A stretch of DNA of 64,000 bases, taken from positions 267,798-331,797 of the forward strand of contig NZ_AVPJ01000004.1 of the NCBI RefSeq assembly GCF_000768705.1, read 5' to 3'. The number at the start of each line of letters is the position of its first letter. The first letter of the stretch is position 1. Below the pieces are notes generated by a model, which worked only from the letters and a program-made list of their open reading frames with translations, was not told the origin of the DNA and searched no databases. The stretch is from Knoellia sinensis KCTC 19936. Lineage in GTDB: Bacteria; Actinomycetota; Actinomycetes; Actinomycetales; Dermatophilaceae. Positions 53,730-62,768 of the stretch are shown here, piece by piece. A program made the translations under genes and the position numbers.

Positions 53730-55315
53730 CGGGTGGCTCCCGTCTCGAGGAGGTCGATCGCTGGGTTGACGAAGCCGTCGGCCCGCTCGACGACACCGTC
53801 GAGACCCTTGCCGGCGGTGGCGGGGCGCTTCATCTCACCGAAGGTGCCGTCGGCGATGGCCTCGAGCAGTGGCGCCTTGCCCGGCTCGGCGGCGATTTCC
53901 TCGAGCAGGTCGATGGCCTCGCCGAGGACGTGGCGCGCTCGCGTCTGGATGAAGCCGTCACGCGGCGGGTGGAAGTCCTCGGTGAGGCCACCGGCTGCGT
54001 TGAGCACGTAGCGGACGTTCTGGAGAGCGATGTCGCGGTCGGAGATCCACGGCGTGACCACGGCCTCGGTCATCATGCCGACGAGGAGGATGCCCTGGCC
54101 GGTGAGCGTCCCGACGAGGTTGAAGAAGCCGTCGAGCAGATTGCCGCGGAAGACGTCGCCGGTCATGTGCTTCGTCGGAGGCATCCACTTGAGCGGTGCG
54201 TCGGGGAAAAGCGTGCGCGCCAGAAGCGCGTGGGCCAGTTCCATCCGGAACGAGTCCTGCAGGTCGGGGTTGATCTCGAAGGCGTGCCCCAGCCCGAGCT
54301 GCCAGTCCTCAAGGCCGGCCTCCTTGGCGAAGTACTCGTTGAGCAACTGGCTCACCGTCACCGTGTGCGCCGCTTCGACCGCGTCGCTCGTGGTGAGGTA
54401 GTTGTCCTCGCCGGTGTTGATGATGATCCCGGCGCGCGCGTGGATCTGGCGGCTGAACCGCTGGTCGACGAACGTGCGGATCGGGTTGATGTCGCGGAAG
54501 AGGATGCCGTACATCGAGTCGTTGAGCATCATGTCGAGCCGCTCGAGTCCGGCGAGGGTGGCGATCTCGGGCATGCACAGCCCGGACGCGTAGTTCGTCA
54601 GGCGGATGTAGCGGCCGAGCTCCTTGCTCGTCTCGTCGAGCGCCGCCCGCATGAGCCGGAAGTTCTCCTGGGTGGCGTAGGTGCCGGCGTATCCCTCGCG
54701 CGTCGCGCCCTCGGGCACGTAGTCGAGGAGGCTCTGCCCGGTGGAGCGGATGACGGCGATGACGTCGGCACCTTCTCGGGCGGCAGCCTGCGCCTGGGGA
54801 ATGTCCTCGTAGATGTCGCCGGTGGCGACGATGAGATAGATCCACGGGCGCTGCTTCGGGTCACCGTGGCGCTTGATCAGCCGGTCACGCTGGGCTCGCT
54901 GCTTGTCGATGCTCCGTATGCCGGCCGCCACCGTCGTGCGCGCCTGCTTGGCTGCCGCTGTGGCGTCCTTTCCTCCGGGGATCCGGAAGTCGACCGAGCG
55001 GCTGCTGGACTTCTGGGCCAGGGTCAGCAGGTCGGGTGCGACCCCTCGGCGAAGGGCGTCCCAGACGGGCAGGGCCACGCCGTGCTCCAGGCCTGACGTC
55101 TCGCGCACGGCGTCGACGAGGTGGTTGACCCATGGGACGCGATCGTGGTCTGCGCCAGCGAGGCCTGCAAGGCGCAGCGTTGCGCGCTCGACCGACACGG
55201 TCGTGTGGCGGGAGGCGATGTCGACGACCGGCTTGCCAACCTTGCGGGCGAGGGAGCGGGCCCGTCGGACGTCTGCCTTGTCGAGTTCGAGGAGGGGCTT
55301 GGTACGCGAAGACAC
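53726..55315 (-). CDS. kamD: Lysine 5,6-aminomutase alpha subunit
   Basis: A 529-residue catalytic subunit forming a TIM barrel with KamE. The sequence is full length, with GADVIAVIRSTGQSLLDYVPEGAT near 185 and ASGLCMPEIATLAGLERLDMMLNDSMYGILFRDIN near 245. GTG 55315 is 6 bases from a TAGATT -10. It is transcribed kamD-kamE-kal and is separated from kdd and kamA by the sigma-factor pair. Confidence 0.94.
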   Translation of the reverse strand: MSSRTKPLLELDKADVRRARSLARKVGKPVVDIASRHTTVSVERATLRLAGLAGADHDRVPWVNHLVDAVRETSGLEHGVALPVWDALRRGVAPDLLTLAQKSSSRSVDFRIPGGKDATAAAKQARTTVAAGIRSIDKQRAQRDRLIKRHGDPKQRPWIYLIVATGDIYEDIPQAQAAAREGADVIAVIRSTGQSLLDYVPEGATREGYAGTYATQENFRLMRAALDETSKELGRYIRLTNYASGLCMPEIATLAGLERLDMMLNDSMYGILFRDINPIRTFVDQRFSRQIHARAGIIINTGEDNYLTTSDAVEAAHTVTVSQLLNEYFAKEAGLEDWQLGLGHAFEINPDLQDSFRMELAHALLARTLFPDAPLKWMPPTKHMTGDVFRGNLLDGFFNLVGTLTGQGILLVGMMTEAVVTPWISDRDIALQNVRYVLNAAGGLTEDFHPPRDGFIQTRARHVLGEAIDLLEEIAAEPGKAPLLEAIADGTFGEMKRPATAGKGLDGVVERADGFVNPAIDLLETGATR

Positions 55316-55321
55316 GCGGCA

Positions 55322-55327
55322 AATCTA
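55322..55327 (-). promoter_or_regulatory. -10 element TAGATT for leaderless kamDE-kal mRNA
   Basis: Minus-strand TAGATT is 6 bases from GTG 55315. Confidence 0.55.
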
Positions 55328-55334
55328 GCAGTGA

Positions 55335-55382
55335 GAGGGAGGACTTCCGGCCCAGCACACGCTGGACCGGAAATCCTCCCTC
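55335..55382 (-). terminator. Terminator of the sigma/CU044_5270 operon
   Basis: A 16-bp stem with one mismatch (55335-55350 with 55367-55382), with an inner CCAGC/GCTGG stem in the loop. It isolates the operon above from the kamD promoter below. Confidence 0.8.
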
Positions 55383-55393
55383 GTGGGCGCGAG

Positions 55394-56449
55394 TCAGTTA
55401 ATGCCTATCGGCTTCTTCACGCAGTCGGGGCTGTTGGGGATGGCGTCAGGACCGTTGCATCGAGTCATCCACTTCGTGCGAGCGGCCTCCTGCCGGCGGG
55501 CCTGATCGGCCAGACCAGGCGGCATGGCGGCGACGACCTCTCGGCGCGTGATCACTGATCTGTAGTTCGTTTCGCCACGGGAGGTTTGTGCCTCTTCCAG
55601 CAAATTGGCCGTAGTGGAAGCGAAAAGCATCACTTTGGTCTCATCCTTGCGAATCGAGTCGTCCGCAAACTCAACGCGAACCACCCGCTGACCCGCCACG
55701 GACACCTTTGCTGCGGTGACTTCGGGCAAACTCGCCAGCACCTCCAGAGACGCGGCTCGCACCCTTGGCGGAAGATCCCCGGCTCGCGACAACGCTGCGA
55801 TCGCCTCGAAAACGGCCTCGTTCTGAGAACTCGATCCCTGAACACGGCGCCGCAGGAACGCTTCAAGGGCGTTGGCGTCGGTTGGGAGTTCGAGGGTGGA
55901 GACCGACTGGGGCAGGTGGAGGGCATTACCATCCTGGGCCCCAAGGTCCTCAAGGACAACGCGGCCGCTAGGCGGGCTGGTGCGCCGCCACAAGTGACCG
56001 TCCGAGCTCATCCAACTCTCCCTGGTGAGCGGCGCATCCCCCGCCGAGCCAGGCGGCAGCCCATCCGGGTTCTCAACGGTGACCAGATGGAGGAAGTGCC
56101 CCGCGGGGATGACCACCGGGTCCGCATTTTCCGCAATCGAAATCAACGGTGTGATCGCGGCGGTGGCGGACGTTGACCCACGTCCAAGGAGCGCCGGGGC
56201 GACGATAGCCACGAACGCCATGGCTGCTGCCACGCCGCCCAGGGCGGCCCAGCGACGAGTGGTGCGCCGACGCGGTGACAGCCGGGACACGTATGCCTGC
56301 TTGCCGTCGCTCTCGGCGAGCCGCTGCATGGTCGCGAGAGCGCCTTCGGAGCGGGTGCTCGACCATGTCGTGTCCAGCGAGGCGTCGGTGGGGCGGGCCG
56401 TGGTCAAGAGGTCGAGCGGGTCGCGGGAATCGTGGTCGGTGGTGTTCAT
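55394..56449 (-). CDS. CU044_5270 family membrane protein (sigma-factor partner)
   Basis: A 351-residue protein with a cytoplasmic N-terminus (1-66), one membrane segment at about 67-90 (WAALGGVAAAMAFVAIVAPALL) and an outer domain. I know the family as CU044_5270, which usually sits directly after a sigma factor; an anti-sigma or sensor role is inferred, not shown. No zinc HxxxCxxC motif is present. Start ATG overlaps the sigma stop. Confidence 0.82.
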   Translation of the reverse strand: MNTTDHDSRDPLDLLTTARPTDASLDTTWSSTRSEGALATMQRLAESDGKQAYVSRLSPRRRTTRRWAALGGVAAAMAFVAIVAPALLGRGSTSATAAITPLISIAENADPVVIPAGHFLHLVTVENPDGLPPGSAGDAPLTRESWMSSDGHLWRRTSPPSGRVVLEDLGAQDGNALHLPQSVSTLELPTDANALEAFLRRRVQGSSSQNEAVFEAIAALSRAGDLPPRVRAASLEVLASLPEVTAAKVSVAGQRVVRVEFADDSIRKDETKVMLFASTTANLLEEAQTSRGETNYRSVITRREVVAAMPPGLADQARRQEAARTKWMTRCNGPDAIPNSPDCVKKPIGIN

Positions 56450-57054
56450 GACATCTCCTGGGCAAGTCGAGTGGTGGCGCGAACGGACCCCTCCGCCGGT
56501 TCGTGGTGCGTCTGGATGGGTTCCGTGCTGTGCAGATCCTGTGCGGCGAGAGCGGCTCGGAGTCGGGTCCGGGCGCGGTGCAGGCGCACGGTGAAGGCCC
56601 TTGTCGAGCAGTCGGCGATCGCCGCTGCCTGCTCGGGGGTGAGCCCGTCCCACGCAGTCAGCAGGAGGGCCTCGCGCTCGGCCCTGGTGCAGGACTCGAG
56701 CGCGCCGATCATGGCCTCGCGTTCGATGAGCGACTGGTCAGCCGATGGGCTCGTCGCGGTCCACCCCTGCCGGACCGCGGCGAACCAGAGATCGTCCGCA
56801 CGTCGGTTCGTGCGTCGCTGGTTGGCGATGACGTTGCGCGCGACCACGAGCAACCACGGCAATGGCTCCTCCGGCACTTGGTCCGGTCGCCTCCACGCGA
56901 CGAGAAAGGTCTCCGAGACGACATCGTCGCAGTGACTCTCCTCGACATGTCGCCGCGCGTAGGCGTAGACGCGAGCTGCGTGTTGGCGGAACAACGCGGC
57001 AGTCCGCTCAGGGATCTGCCCCGGCGGCTCATCGTGTTCTGTCGTGGTGGTCAT
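56446..57054 (-). CDS. ECF-type RNA polymerase sigma factor
   Basis: A 202-residue sigma factor. Region 2 is near 20-85 (RVYAYARRHVEESHCDDVVSETFLVAWRR, then LPWLLVVARNVIANQRR); region 4 is near 125-175 (CTRAEREALLLTAWDGLTPEQAAAIADCSTRAFTVRLHRARTRLR). ATG 57054 begins a Thr-rich start. The pair with the membrane protein resembles sigma/regulator units. Its regulon is unknown, and it may or may not be linked to the lysine genes. Confidence 0.88.
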   Translation of the reverse strand: MTTTTEHDEPPGQIPERTAALFRQHAARVYAYARRHVEESHCDDVVSETFLVAWRRPDQVPEEPLPWLLVVARNVIANQRRTNRRADDLWFAAVRQGWTATSPSADQSLIEREAMIGALESCTRAEREALLLTAWDGLTPEQAAAIADCSTRAFTVRLHRARTRLRAALAAQDLHSTEPIQTHHEPAEGSVRATTRLAQEMS

Positions 57055-57130
57055 GCCCTTGTATGTCCGCCCAAGTCCCCCGATCACGCCCACAACCGAG
57101 ATTCTTGCGTCTCAGGCTCCCTCGCGGGGC

Positions 57131-57155
57131 CGGACCTCGTGGCTGACGAGGTCCG
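57131..57155 (-). terminator. Hairpin downstream of kdd
   Basis: Perfect 10-bp stem (57131-57140 with 57146-57155), loop GGCTG, 46 bases after the kdd stop. No T run follows. Confidence 0.5.
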
Positions 57156-57200
57156 AAGCCTCGCCGTCGCTACAGCGCACCCGGTGAAGTCGAGCTGACG

Positions 57201-58301
57201 TCAGTCCTCTAGCCGACTCTCGAAGAGTTCGCGCACTGCCGCGTTCCCGCGCAGAAGTTCCAGTGCGTATGCCGCGTGGCCCGGCACGTAGCCGTTGCCC
57301 ACGAGCATGGTCACGTCGGCGGCCAGCCCCTCGGCACCGAGGGCAGCGGCCGCGAAGTTCGTCGCCATGGAGAAGAAGATGACCGTGCCACCGTCGGCGG
57401 TTGTCAGGATTGCCGGCTGCTCGCAGCCGGTGACATCGACGCAGACGACGGTGAGGTCTGCGGGACCACCCGCCGACTGAACGGCCTCGGCGAGCCCGAG
57501 TGGGTTTCGCGCGTCAGCGACCACCACGTGAGTGGCCAAGCCGGTCCCTTCGAGCAGTGAGGCCTCCGACGCATCACGAACGACCGCCACCCGACGGGTT
57601 GCACCAGCGTCTGCCGCTGCCGCCAAGGACAACGACCCCGACTTGCCCGCCCCTCCGAGCACGACGACAGACGGGCCGTCCTTGGACGGGGAGTCGACAT
57701 CGGAAGGCGAACGGCCGGCATACCCCTTGATGGTCCGTGACACGAGCGCAGGTGCGCCGCAGACGTCCATGACCATGAGCGCGAGCTCAGGCGCCAGGTC
57801 GTCGGGGAGCTTGGCCGCGATCGACCGACCGAACAGGATGGCGTGCCCCGCGGCGGGTATGCGCTCCCCCTGGCCGTCCCATCGCTCGAGCCCGTCACTG
57901 ATCTCAAGCGGCGTGAGGGACAGGGACACGAGGGTCGCAACGCGATCGCCGACGGCGAGTCCCAGGGGCGACTCGGGGCCGACCTCGGCAACGGTGCCGA
58001 TGAGCATGCCGCCACTGCCCGTCACGGGGTTCTGCATCTTGCCGCGCTCCCCCACGATCGCCAGGACCTCGTCGCGGATCGCGGCTCCGTCGCCGGCGTG
58101 CTTGTCGTGCAGTTGGCGATAGGACGCTGCGTCGAGGTTCAAGGTCTCGATGTCGATGCGCACCTCGTCCGGCCAGATCTGCGGACGGGGGTCGAGCACA
58201 CGCGCCGCTTGGGGCAGGGACTCCCCGGCCGGCTCGAGGACACGGTGAACGCCGAAGGGTGAGGACGGGCCGGACACGGGTGACACGGTCGACGCGAGCA
58301 C
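57201..58301 (-). CDS. kdd: 3,5-diaminohexanoate dehydrogenase
   Basis: Oxidatively deaminates 3,5-diaminohexanoate to 5-amino-3-oxohexanoate in lysine breakdown. The 366-residue protein opens with SSPFGVHRVLEPAGESLPQAA and has GSGGMLIGTVAEVG near 100 and a Rossmann glycine motif VVLGGAGKSGSLSLAAA near 212. GTG 58301 has AGGAGA 6 bases upstream. It diverges from kamA across an 86-base region holding an AT-rich dyad. Confidence 0.9.
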   Translation of the reverse strand: MLASTVSPVSGPSSPFGVHRVLEPAGESLPQAARVLDPRPQIWPDEVRIDIETLNLDAASYRQLHDKHAGDGAAIRDEVLAIVGERGKMQNPVTGSGGMLIGTVAEVGPESPLGLAVGDRVATLVSLSLTPLEISDGLERWDGQGERIPAAGHAILFGRSIAAKLPDDLAPELALMVMDVCGAPALVSRTIKGYAGRSPSDVDSPSKDGPSVVVLGGAGKSGSLSLAAAADAGATRRVAVVRDASEASLLEGTGLATHVVVADARNPLGLAEAVQSAGGPADLTVVCVDVTGCEQPAILTTADGGTVIFFSMATNFAAAALGAEGLAADVTMLVGNGYVPGHAAYALELLRGNAAVRELFESRLED

Positions 58302-58324
58302 GAAAGTTCTCCTGTCCTGCGACA

Positions 58325-58343
58325 CGCAACGATAAATATTGCG
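58325..58343. promoter_or_regulatory. AT-rich dyad between kdd and kamA
   Basis: Arms CGCAA (58325-58329) and TTGCG (58339-58343) enclose an AT-rich centre containing ATAAAT. It lies between both divergent genes and is a candidate operator. Confidence 0.45.
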
Positions 58344-58351
58344 GCACAAGT

Positions 58352-58380
58352 GTGACGAATGAGTGATCTGTCCGTATCCT
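58352..58380 (+). promoter_or_regulatory. Leaderless promoter of kamA
   Basis: GTGACG (58352-58357) and TATCCT (58375-58380) are 17 bases apart; TATCCT is 7 bases before ATG 58388. Confidence 0.6.
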
Positions 58381-58387
58381 CGCAGAT

Positions 58388-59833
58388 ATGACGACGAACA
58401 TCGAGCAGCCCTACGTGTACCGGCGCACGGAGCTCATCGAGCCCGACTGGACCCGCTACCCGGGGTGGCGCGACGTGACCCGCGCCGACTGGGAGTCCGC
58501 CCAGTGGCAGCGCGCCCACTGCGTCAAGAACATCGCGCAGCTCCGCGAGCTCATGGGCGACCTGCTCACGGACGAGTTCTATGCCGACCTCGAGCGCGAC
58601 CAGGCCGAGCGCGCCACGATGTCGATGCTGGTGCCGCCGCAGATGGTCAACACGATGGTCCCGTCGACGTCCGAGCCGATGCCAGCCGCTGGCATCGACT
58701 TCACCGAAGCATTCATGGCCGACCCGGTGCGCCACTACATGCTCCCGGTGTTCAGTGACCGTCGGACGGACTGGGCGTCACACCCGTTCTCTGCTCGCGA
58801 CAGCCTTCACGAGCATGACATGTGGGCTGTCGAGGGTCTGACGCACCGCTACCCCACCAAGGTCCTCGCCGAGATGCTGCCGACGTGTCCGCAGTACTGC
58901 GGCCACTGCACCCGCATGGACCTCGTGGGCAACTCGACCCCGCAGATCGTCAAGCTCAAGCTGGCCGGCAAGCCGGTCGACCGCCACGCGGCGATGCTGG
59001 ACTACCTCCAGCGCACCCCGCAGGTCCGCGATGTCGTCGTCTCGGGTGGCGACGTCGCCAACATGCCGTGGAAGAACCTCGAGGGCTTCCTGGACAAGTT
59101 GCTGCGCATCGACAACATTCGTGACATCCGTCTCGCGACGAAGGCCCTCATGGGTCTCCCCCAGCACTGGCTCCAGCCCGACGTCGTCGAGGGCGTCGCT
59201 CGCGTGTCTGCCCTGGCGCGCTCGCGCGGGGTCTCCCTCGCGATCCACACGCACGTCAACCACGCCAACTCGGTCACGCCGCTCGTGGCGGACGCGGCCA
59301 AGGCAATGCTCGAGGCAGGTGTTCGTGACGTCCGCAACCAGGGCGTCCTGATGCGCGGGATCAATGACTCGAGCGAGAGCCTGCTCGACCTGTGCTTCGC
59401 GCTTCAGGACGAGGCCATGATCACGCCGTACTACTTCTACATGTGCGACATGATCCCGTTCTCGGAGCACTGGCGACTCGCCCTCCACGAGGCGCAGCAC
59501 CTGCAGCACTCGATCATGGGATACCTCCCCGGTTTCGCGACGCCGCGCATCGTCTGCGACGTGCCCTTCGTCGGAAAACGCTGGGTGCACCAGGTCGACA
59601 GCTATGACCGCGACAAGGGAATGTCCTTCTGGCGCAAGAACTACCGCACCTCGATCGAGGGTGAGGACGCACAGGCGCTCTCCCGCGAGTACGTCTACTA
59701 CGACCCGATCTATACGCTCCCCGAGTCGGGTCAGGAGTGGTGGCGCACCAACACGGACGTGGACCAGGTGCACGCTGCTGCCCTCGCCGGTGCGGGTGCG
59801 AGCCGTGAGGCCTCGGCACGAGACCTCACCTGA
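58388..59833 (+). CDS. kamA: Lysine 2,3-aminomutase
   Basis: A 481-residue radical SAM, PLP-dependent enzyme that converts L-lysine to beta-lysine. The [4Fe-4S] motif CPQYCGHC (CxxxCxxC) is near residue 168, the SGGD motif near 217, and the late GKRWVHQ carries the likely PLP lysine. It is longer than clostridial KamA at the N-terminus. It opens the lysine-fermentation set; kdd, kamD, kamE and kal lie on the other strand. Confidence 0.95.
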   Translation: MTTNIEQPYVYRRTELIEPDWTRYPGWRDVTRADWESAQWQRAHCVKNIAQLRELMGDLLTDEFYADLERDQAERATMSMLVPPQMVNTMVPSTSEPMPAAGIDFTEAFMADPVRHYMLPVFSDRRTDWASHPFSARDSLHEHDMWAVEGLTHRYPTKVLAEMLPTCPQYCGHCTRMDLVGNSTPQIVKLKLAGKPVDRHAAMLDYLQRTPQVRDVVVSGGDVANMPWKNLEGFLDKLLRIDNIRDIRLATKALMGLPQHWLQPDVVEGVARVSALARSRGVSLAIHTHVNHANSVTPLVADAAKAMLEAGVRDVRNQGVLMRGINDSSESLLDLCFALQDEAMITPYYFYMCDMIPFSEHWRLALHEAQHLQHSIMGYLPGFATPRIVCDVPFVGKRWVHQVDSYDRDKGMSFWRKNYRTSIEGEDAQALSREYVYYDPIYTLPESGQEWWRTNTDVDQVHAAALAGAGASREASARDLT

Positions 59834-59852
59834 CGTAGGCGCGCGGACGGCA

Positions 59853-59858
59853 TACTCT
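59853..59858 (+). promoter_or_regulatory. -10 element TACTCT for leaderless ybaK mRNA
   Basis: TACTCT is 7 bases before ATG 59866 and overlaps a minus-strand GTATGCCG copy at 59848. Confidence 0.5.
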
Positions 59859-59865
59859 TCGCGTC

Positions 59866-60360
59866 ATGGGACGCAAGGACCGCGGTGGCTCCGTCGGCAC
59901 TCCGGCGACCGCCGCGTTGACCAAGGCCAAGATCCCGTATGCCGTTCGCGCCTATGAGCACGACCCTGCGGCCGAGTCGTTTGGTCTCGAAGCAGCCCAG
60001 GCCCTGGGTGTCGAACCCGGACGCGTCTTCAAGACGCTGCTCGTCGACACCGGGGCCGGACTGGCTGTCGGCGTGGTTCCCGTGGACAAGAGCCTAGACC
60101 TCAAGGCGCTTGCCTCAGCGTTGGGCGTGAAGAAGGTCGCCATGGCGGATCCCATTGCGGCAGAGCGCAGTTCGGGCTATGTCGTGGGCGGCATCTCCCC
60201 CATTGGCCAGAAGCGAGAACTGACGACCGTGGTCGACGTGTCGGCCCATCAGCACAACACCGTGCTCGTCTCGGGCGGGCGTCGCGGACTCGACATCGAG
60301 CTCGCGCCGGCCGACCTCGTCACCGTCACGCATGCCACCCAGTCGGCCATCGCCCGCTGA
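59866..60360 (+). CDS. ybaK: Cys-tRNA(Pro)/Cys-tRNA(Cys) deacylase YbaK
   Basis: A 164-residue editing enzyme that hydrolyses mischarged Cys-tRNA(Pro). The fold signature VFKTLLVDTGAGLAVGVVPVDKSLDLKALA near 54-83 holds the catalytic K in FKT, and YVVGGISPIGQKREL near 105-119 completes the site. It is convergent with the next gene, 10 bases away. Confidence 0.93.
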   Translation: MGRKDRGGSVGTPATAALTKAKIPYAVRAYEHDPAAESFGLEAAQALGVEPGRVFKTLLVDTGAGLAVGVVPVDKSLDLKALASALGVKKVAMADPIAAERSSGYVVGGISPIGQKRELTTVVDVSAHQHNTVLVSGGRRGLDIELAPADLVTVTHATQSAIAR

Positions 60361-60370
60361 GCGAGAGTCG

Positions 60371-60793
60371 TCACGACGCCAGCCTGAGATGATCGGGCAA
60401 CTCGCGAACGGCACTCTCGGAGGCCACGTAGGTCGCGATCAACTCGACCTCCTGGGCGCGGCACACCTCGACCAGCGCCTGATGCAACTCGCGGTCGCCG
60501 TCCGTGAATCGGGGTGGACCCGGTCGGCCGAGTGCCGCGACGAGGCCGGGGGGCCTGCCGTGTTCGAAGAGGGCCGTGAGGACCTCGTGCACGTCCGCAG
60601 GTCCACGCTCACCCATCTCGGCGATCACGATGGGCTCGCCCATGATGAGGTGAACTTCGTCCAGTGCGAGGAGTGCGAGGCAGCCGGCGAGGCGATCGCG
60701 GTAGGAGACCACCAGATCGACCACATCGGCGCGAAGGTCGGGGTCGTCGAGCGGGAGGTCCGGCCAGTTGTTCGGAAGGTTCTCGAAGGTCAT
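60371..60793 (-). CDS. Conserved hypothetical protein, 140 residues
   Basis: I do not recognise this protein. It begins FENLPNNWPDLPLDDPDLRADVVDLVVSYRDR and is mostly alpha-helical and acidic; no membrane segment. The intact frame, ATG start and CACGAT 6 bases upstream support expression. A perfect DnaA-box 9-mer TTATCCACA lies at 60833-60841 in its upstream region. Confidence 0.72.
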   Translation of the reverse strand: MTFENLPNNWPDLPLDDPDLRADVVDLVVSYRDRLAGCLALLALDEVHLIMGEPIVIAEMGERGPADVHEVLTALFEHGRPPGLVAALGRPGPPRFTDGDRELHQALVEVCRAQEVELIATYVASESAVRELPDHLRLAS

Positions 60794-60927
60794 GCAGGGA
60801 TCGTGCCGAAAATCGCCGAAGGCGCCGCAGAGTTATCCACAGCGCACCAGGGGCGGGGCAGAACGCTGACGATCTGAGGTCAGCTCAATCCTCATCAGCA
60901 GTGCCCCTGACGAGGGCAAGCGGATGA

Positions 60928-62709
60928 TCAGGCCGGGATGTCCCAGGGCAGGTCGTCGTGGCCGGGCAGCTCGTCGTGGCCGGACAGGTCGTGGAGCCAG
61001 TCGGCGCGGCCTGCTGCGAGGTGGTCGGCTTCGAGGTCGGCGACGAGGTCGTCGCTCACGTCATCGGGTGCCGCTGAGACCCACCCCTCGGAGGGTCCAG
61101 TGTCCAACCGTGGCCGTGGCCGTCGACGGTGTCCCCGTCCTCCAGTGCCAGCCGCATCGAAGGTGCTGTCGTCGAGGTCGTCGATCCCCTCGCGGGCTCG
61201 CCGGAACTGCGCCAACCGGGCGGCGAGTTCGCGGTCGTAGCTGCCCGGGGTCAGATCCCAGGTCACGCACCGCCCCCACTCGTCCGGGGCACCCACGGTG
61301 CCGATCAGGCGCTGCTCATGGACCTGCGTGTGATGCCGCTGGCACAACAACGCCGCATTGACTGCGTCCGAGGGGCCCCCGTCGGCCCAATGCACCAGAT
61401 GATGCGCCTGCGCCCAACTCGAGGGCATGCCACACCCGGGGAAGGTGCACTCCCGGTCCCGGTGCCACAACATCCGCCGCTGACCCCGCGTGAACAACCG
61501 GGTCGCCCGCCCCAGATCCAGCACCTCACCCTCAGCCCCGAGCACCACCGGGATCACATCGGCGTCACACGCCAACTGCCGCACCACCGACGGCGCCAAC
61601 ATCGTGCCCTGCACCCGCGACCCCATCACCAAGCCGGCACCCGCTGGCGCGCCCGCACCACCCGCGGGACCTGAACCCTCGGCGGACGCCTCGGCCTGCG
61701 CGTCGACACCGGCGCCGAACACCGACCCGCCCGCACCACAGGACTCGCTGGTGGTGTCCCGGGTCAGGCCGGCCAGTCCCGCGAGCAGTTCCGCGAGCGT
61801 GATGGACACGTGCACCACCGTGGCCGCACCCCCCGGCGCCGCCGCCCCGGCCGCATCCGCACCGACCGCCTTCCCGAGGACCGCATGCAGTGCCTCGACC
61901 CGGCGCTGCCCGGCCGGGCGCAGATCCGCCTCCCCCGTCACCGGGTCCGGCACCGGCTTGCTCAACGGCCCGATCGCGGCCTCGAGCCGGGCCGCCTGCT
62001 CCGGCGTCAACCCCATCCGATACTCCGACACGTCCCCGTCGGCGACCTGCGGCGACGACAAGTACGCCCCCGCCCGCAACCGCTTCTGCTTCTCGTCGAA
62101 CTCGCCCTCGGCCCCGTACTTCGCCAACAACGCCGCCCTCACCCGCCTCGTGTCCCCGGCCCCGAACCGCGACCCGTGATCCAGCATCGCCCCCGCCACC
62201 GTCGGGATCGCCTCCGCCACCAGGCGGTCCTTGAGCTTGCCCATCTCCCGCAACGTCGCCAACGCCAACTCCGGCCCCACCTCACCGGTGACGACCCGAG
62301 CCCACACCACCCCCTCGGGACGCTCCGGGTCCGCATACACCCCCGCCACCGGACCCCCGTCCACCCACGACCCGGTCGGGGTCGCCGCCGCCGCCTCCTG
62401 AGCGAACTGCGCCACCTGCCCCGCACCACCCTGCCGCAACGACGGCGCATGCTCACGCACCCACGCCTGACCCGACCCGACCCCACGACGAGCCGCCGTG
62501 AACTCACCGCGCGAGGCCGCCTCCCCCACGACCCGCACCTGCACCGCCCCGACCTGAGCCTTCACCTCATCACTGAGAGTCATCACCTCCGCCAACTCGG
62601 CCGCAGACAACGACGCCAACGCCGGCCCGACCCCCGACAGTCCGTCCCGGGCAGCCATCAGGACCGCGCGCAACTGCGCCACCGGCCCCGCCGACTGCTC
62701 CATGTCCAT
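60928..62709 (-). CDS. DUF222 / HNH endonuclease domain protein
   Basis: A 593-residue protein of the actinobacterial DUF222-HNH (13E12-type) family. DUF222 fills most of residues 15-350, then an Ala/Gly-rich linker and the HNH nuclease CTFPGCGMPSSWAQAHHLVHWADGG with LLCQRHHTQVHE near 450-490. These proteins exist in many copies and are often linked to mobile DNA, but I see no inverted repeats around this gene. ATG 62709 is set by TAGGGT 7 bases upstream. Confidence 0.9.
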   Translation of the reverse strand: MDMEQSAGPVAQLRAVLMAARDGLSGVGPALASLSAAELAEVMTLSDEVKAQVGAVQVRVVGEAASRGEFTAARRGVGSGQAWVREHAPSLRQGGAGQVAQFAQEAAAATPTGSWVDGGPVAGVYADPERPEGVVWARVVTGEVGPELALATLREMGKLKDRLVAEAIPTVAGAMLDHGSRFGAGDTRRVRAALLAKYGAEGEFDEKQKRLRAGAYLSSPQVADGDVSEYRMGLTPEQAARLEAAIGPLSKPVPDPVTGEADLRPAGQRRVEALHAVLGKAVGADAAGAAAPGGAATVVHVSITLAELLAGLAGLTRDTTSESCGAGGSVFGAGVDAQAEASAEGSGPAGGAGAPAGAGLVMGSRVQGTMLAPSVVRQLACDADVIPVVLGAEGEVLDLGRATRLFTRGQRRMLWHRDRECTFPGCGMPSSWAQAHHLVHWADGGPSDAVNAALLCQRHHTQVHEQRLIGTVGAPDEWGRCVTWDLTPGSYDRELAARLAQFRRAREGIDDLDDSTFDAAGTGGRGHRRRPRPRLDTGPSEGWVSAAPDDVSDDLVADLEADHLAAGRADWLHDLSGHDELPGHDDLPWDIPA

Positions 62710-62716
62710 ACCCCAC

Positions 62717-62722
62717 ACCCTA
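62717..62722 (-). promoter_or_regulatory. -10 element TAGGGT for leaderless DUF222/HNH mRNA
   Basis: Minus-strand TAGGGT is 7 bases from ATG 62709. Confidence 0.55.
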
Positions 62723-62768
62723 TCGAACTCACGTTCGACAATCCTGCTTGTCCACAGCCCAATTCCGG

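Noticed and set aside
60928..62709. DUF222/HNH gene as part of a complete mobile element
   Set aside because: No integrase, terminal repeats or target duplication was found around it.
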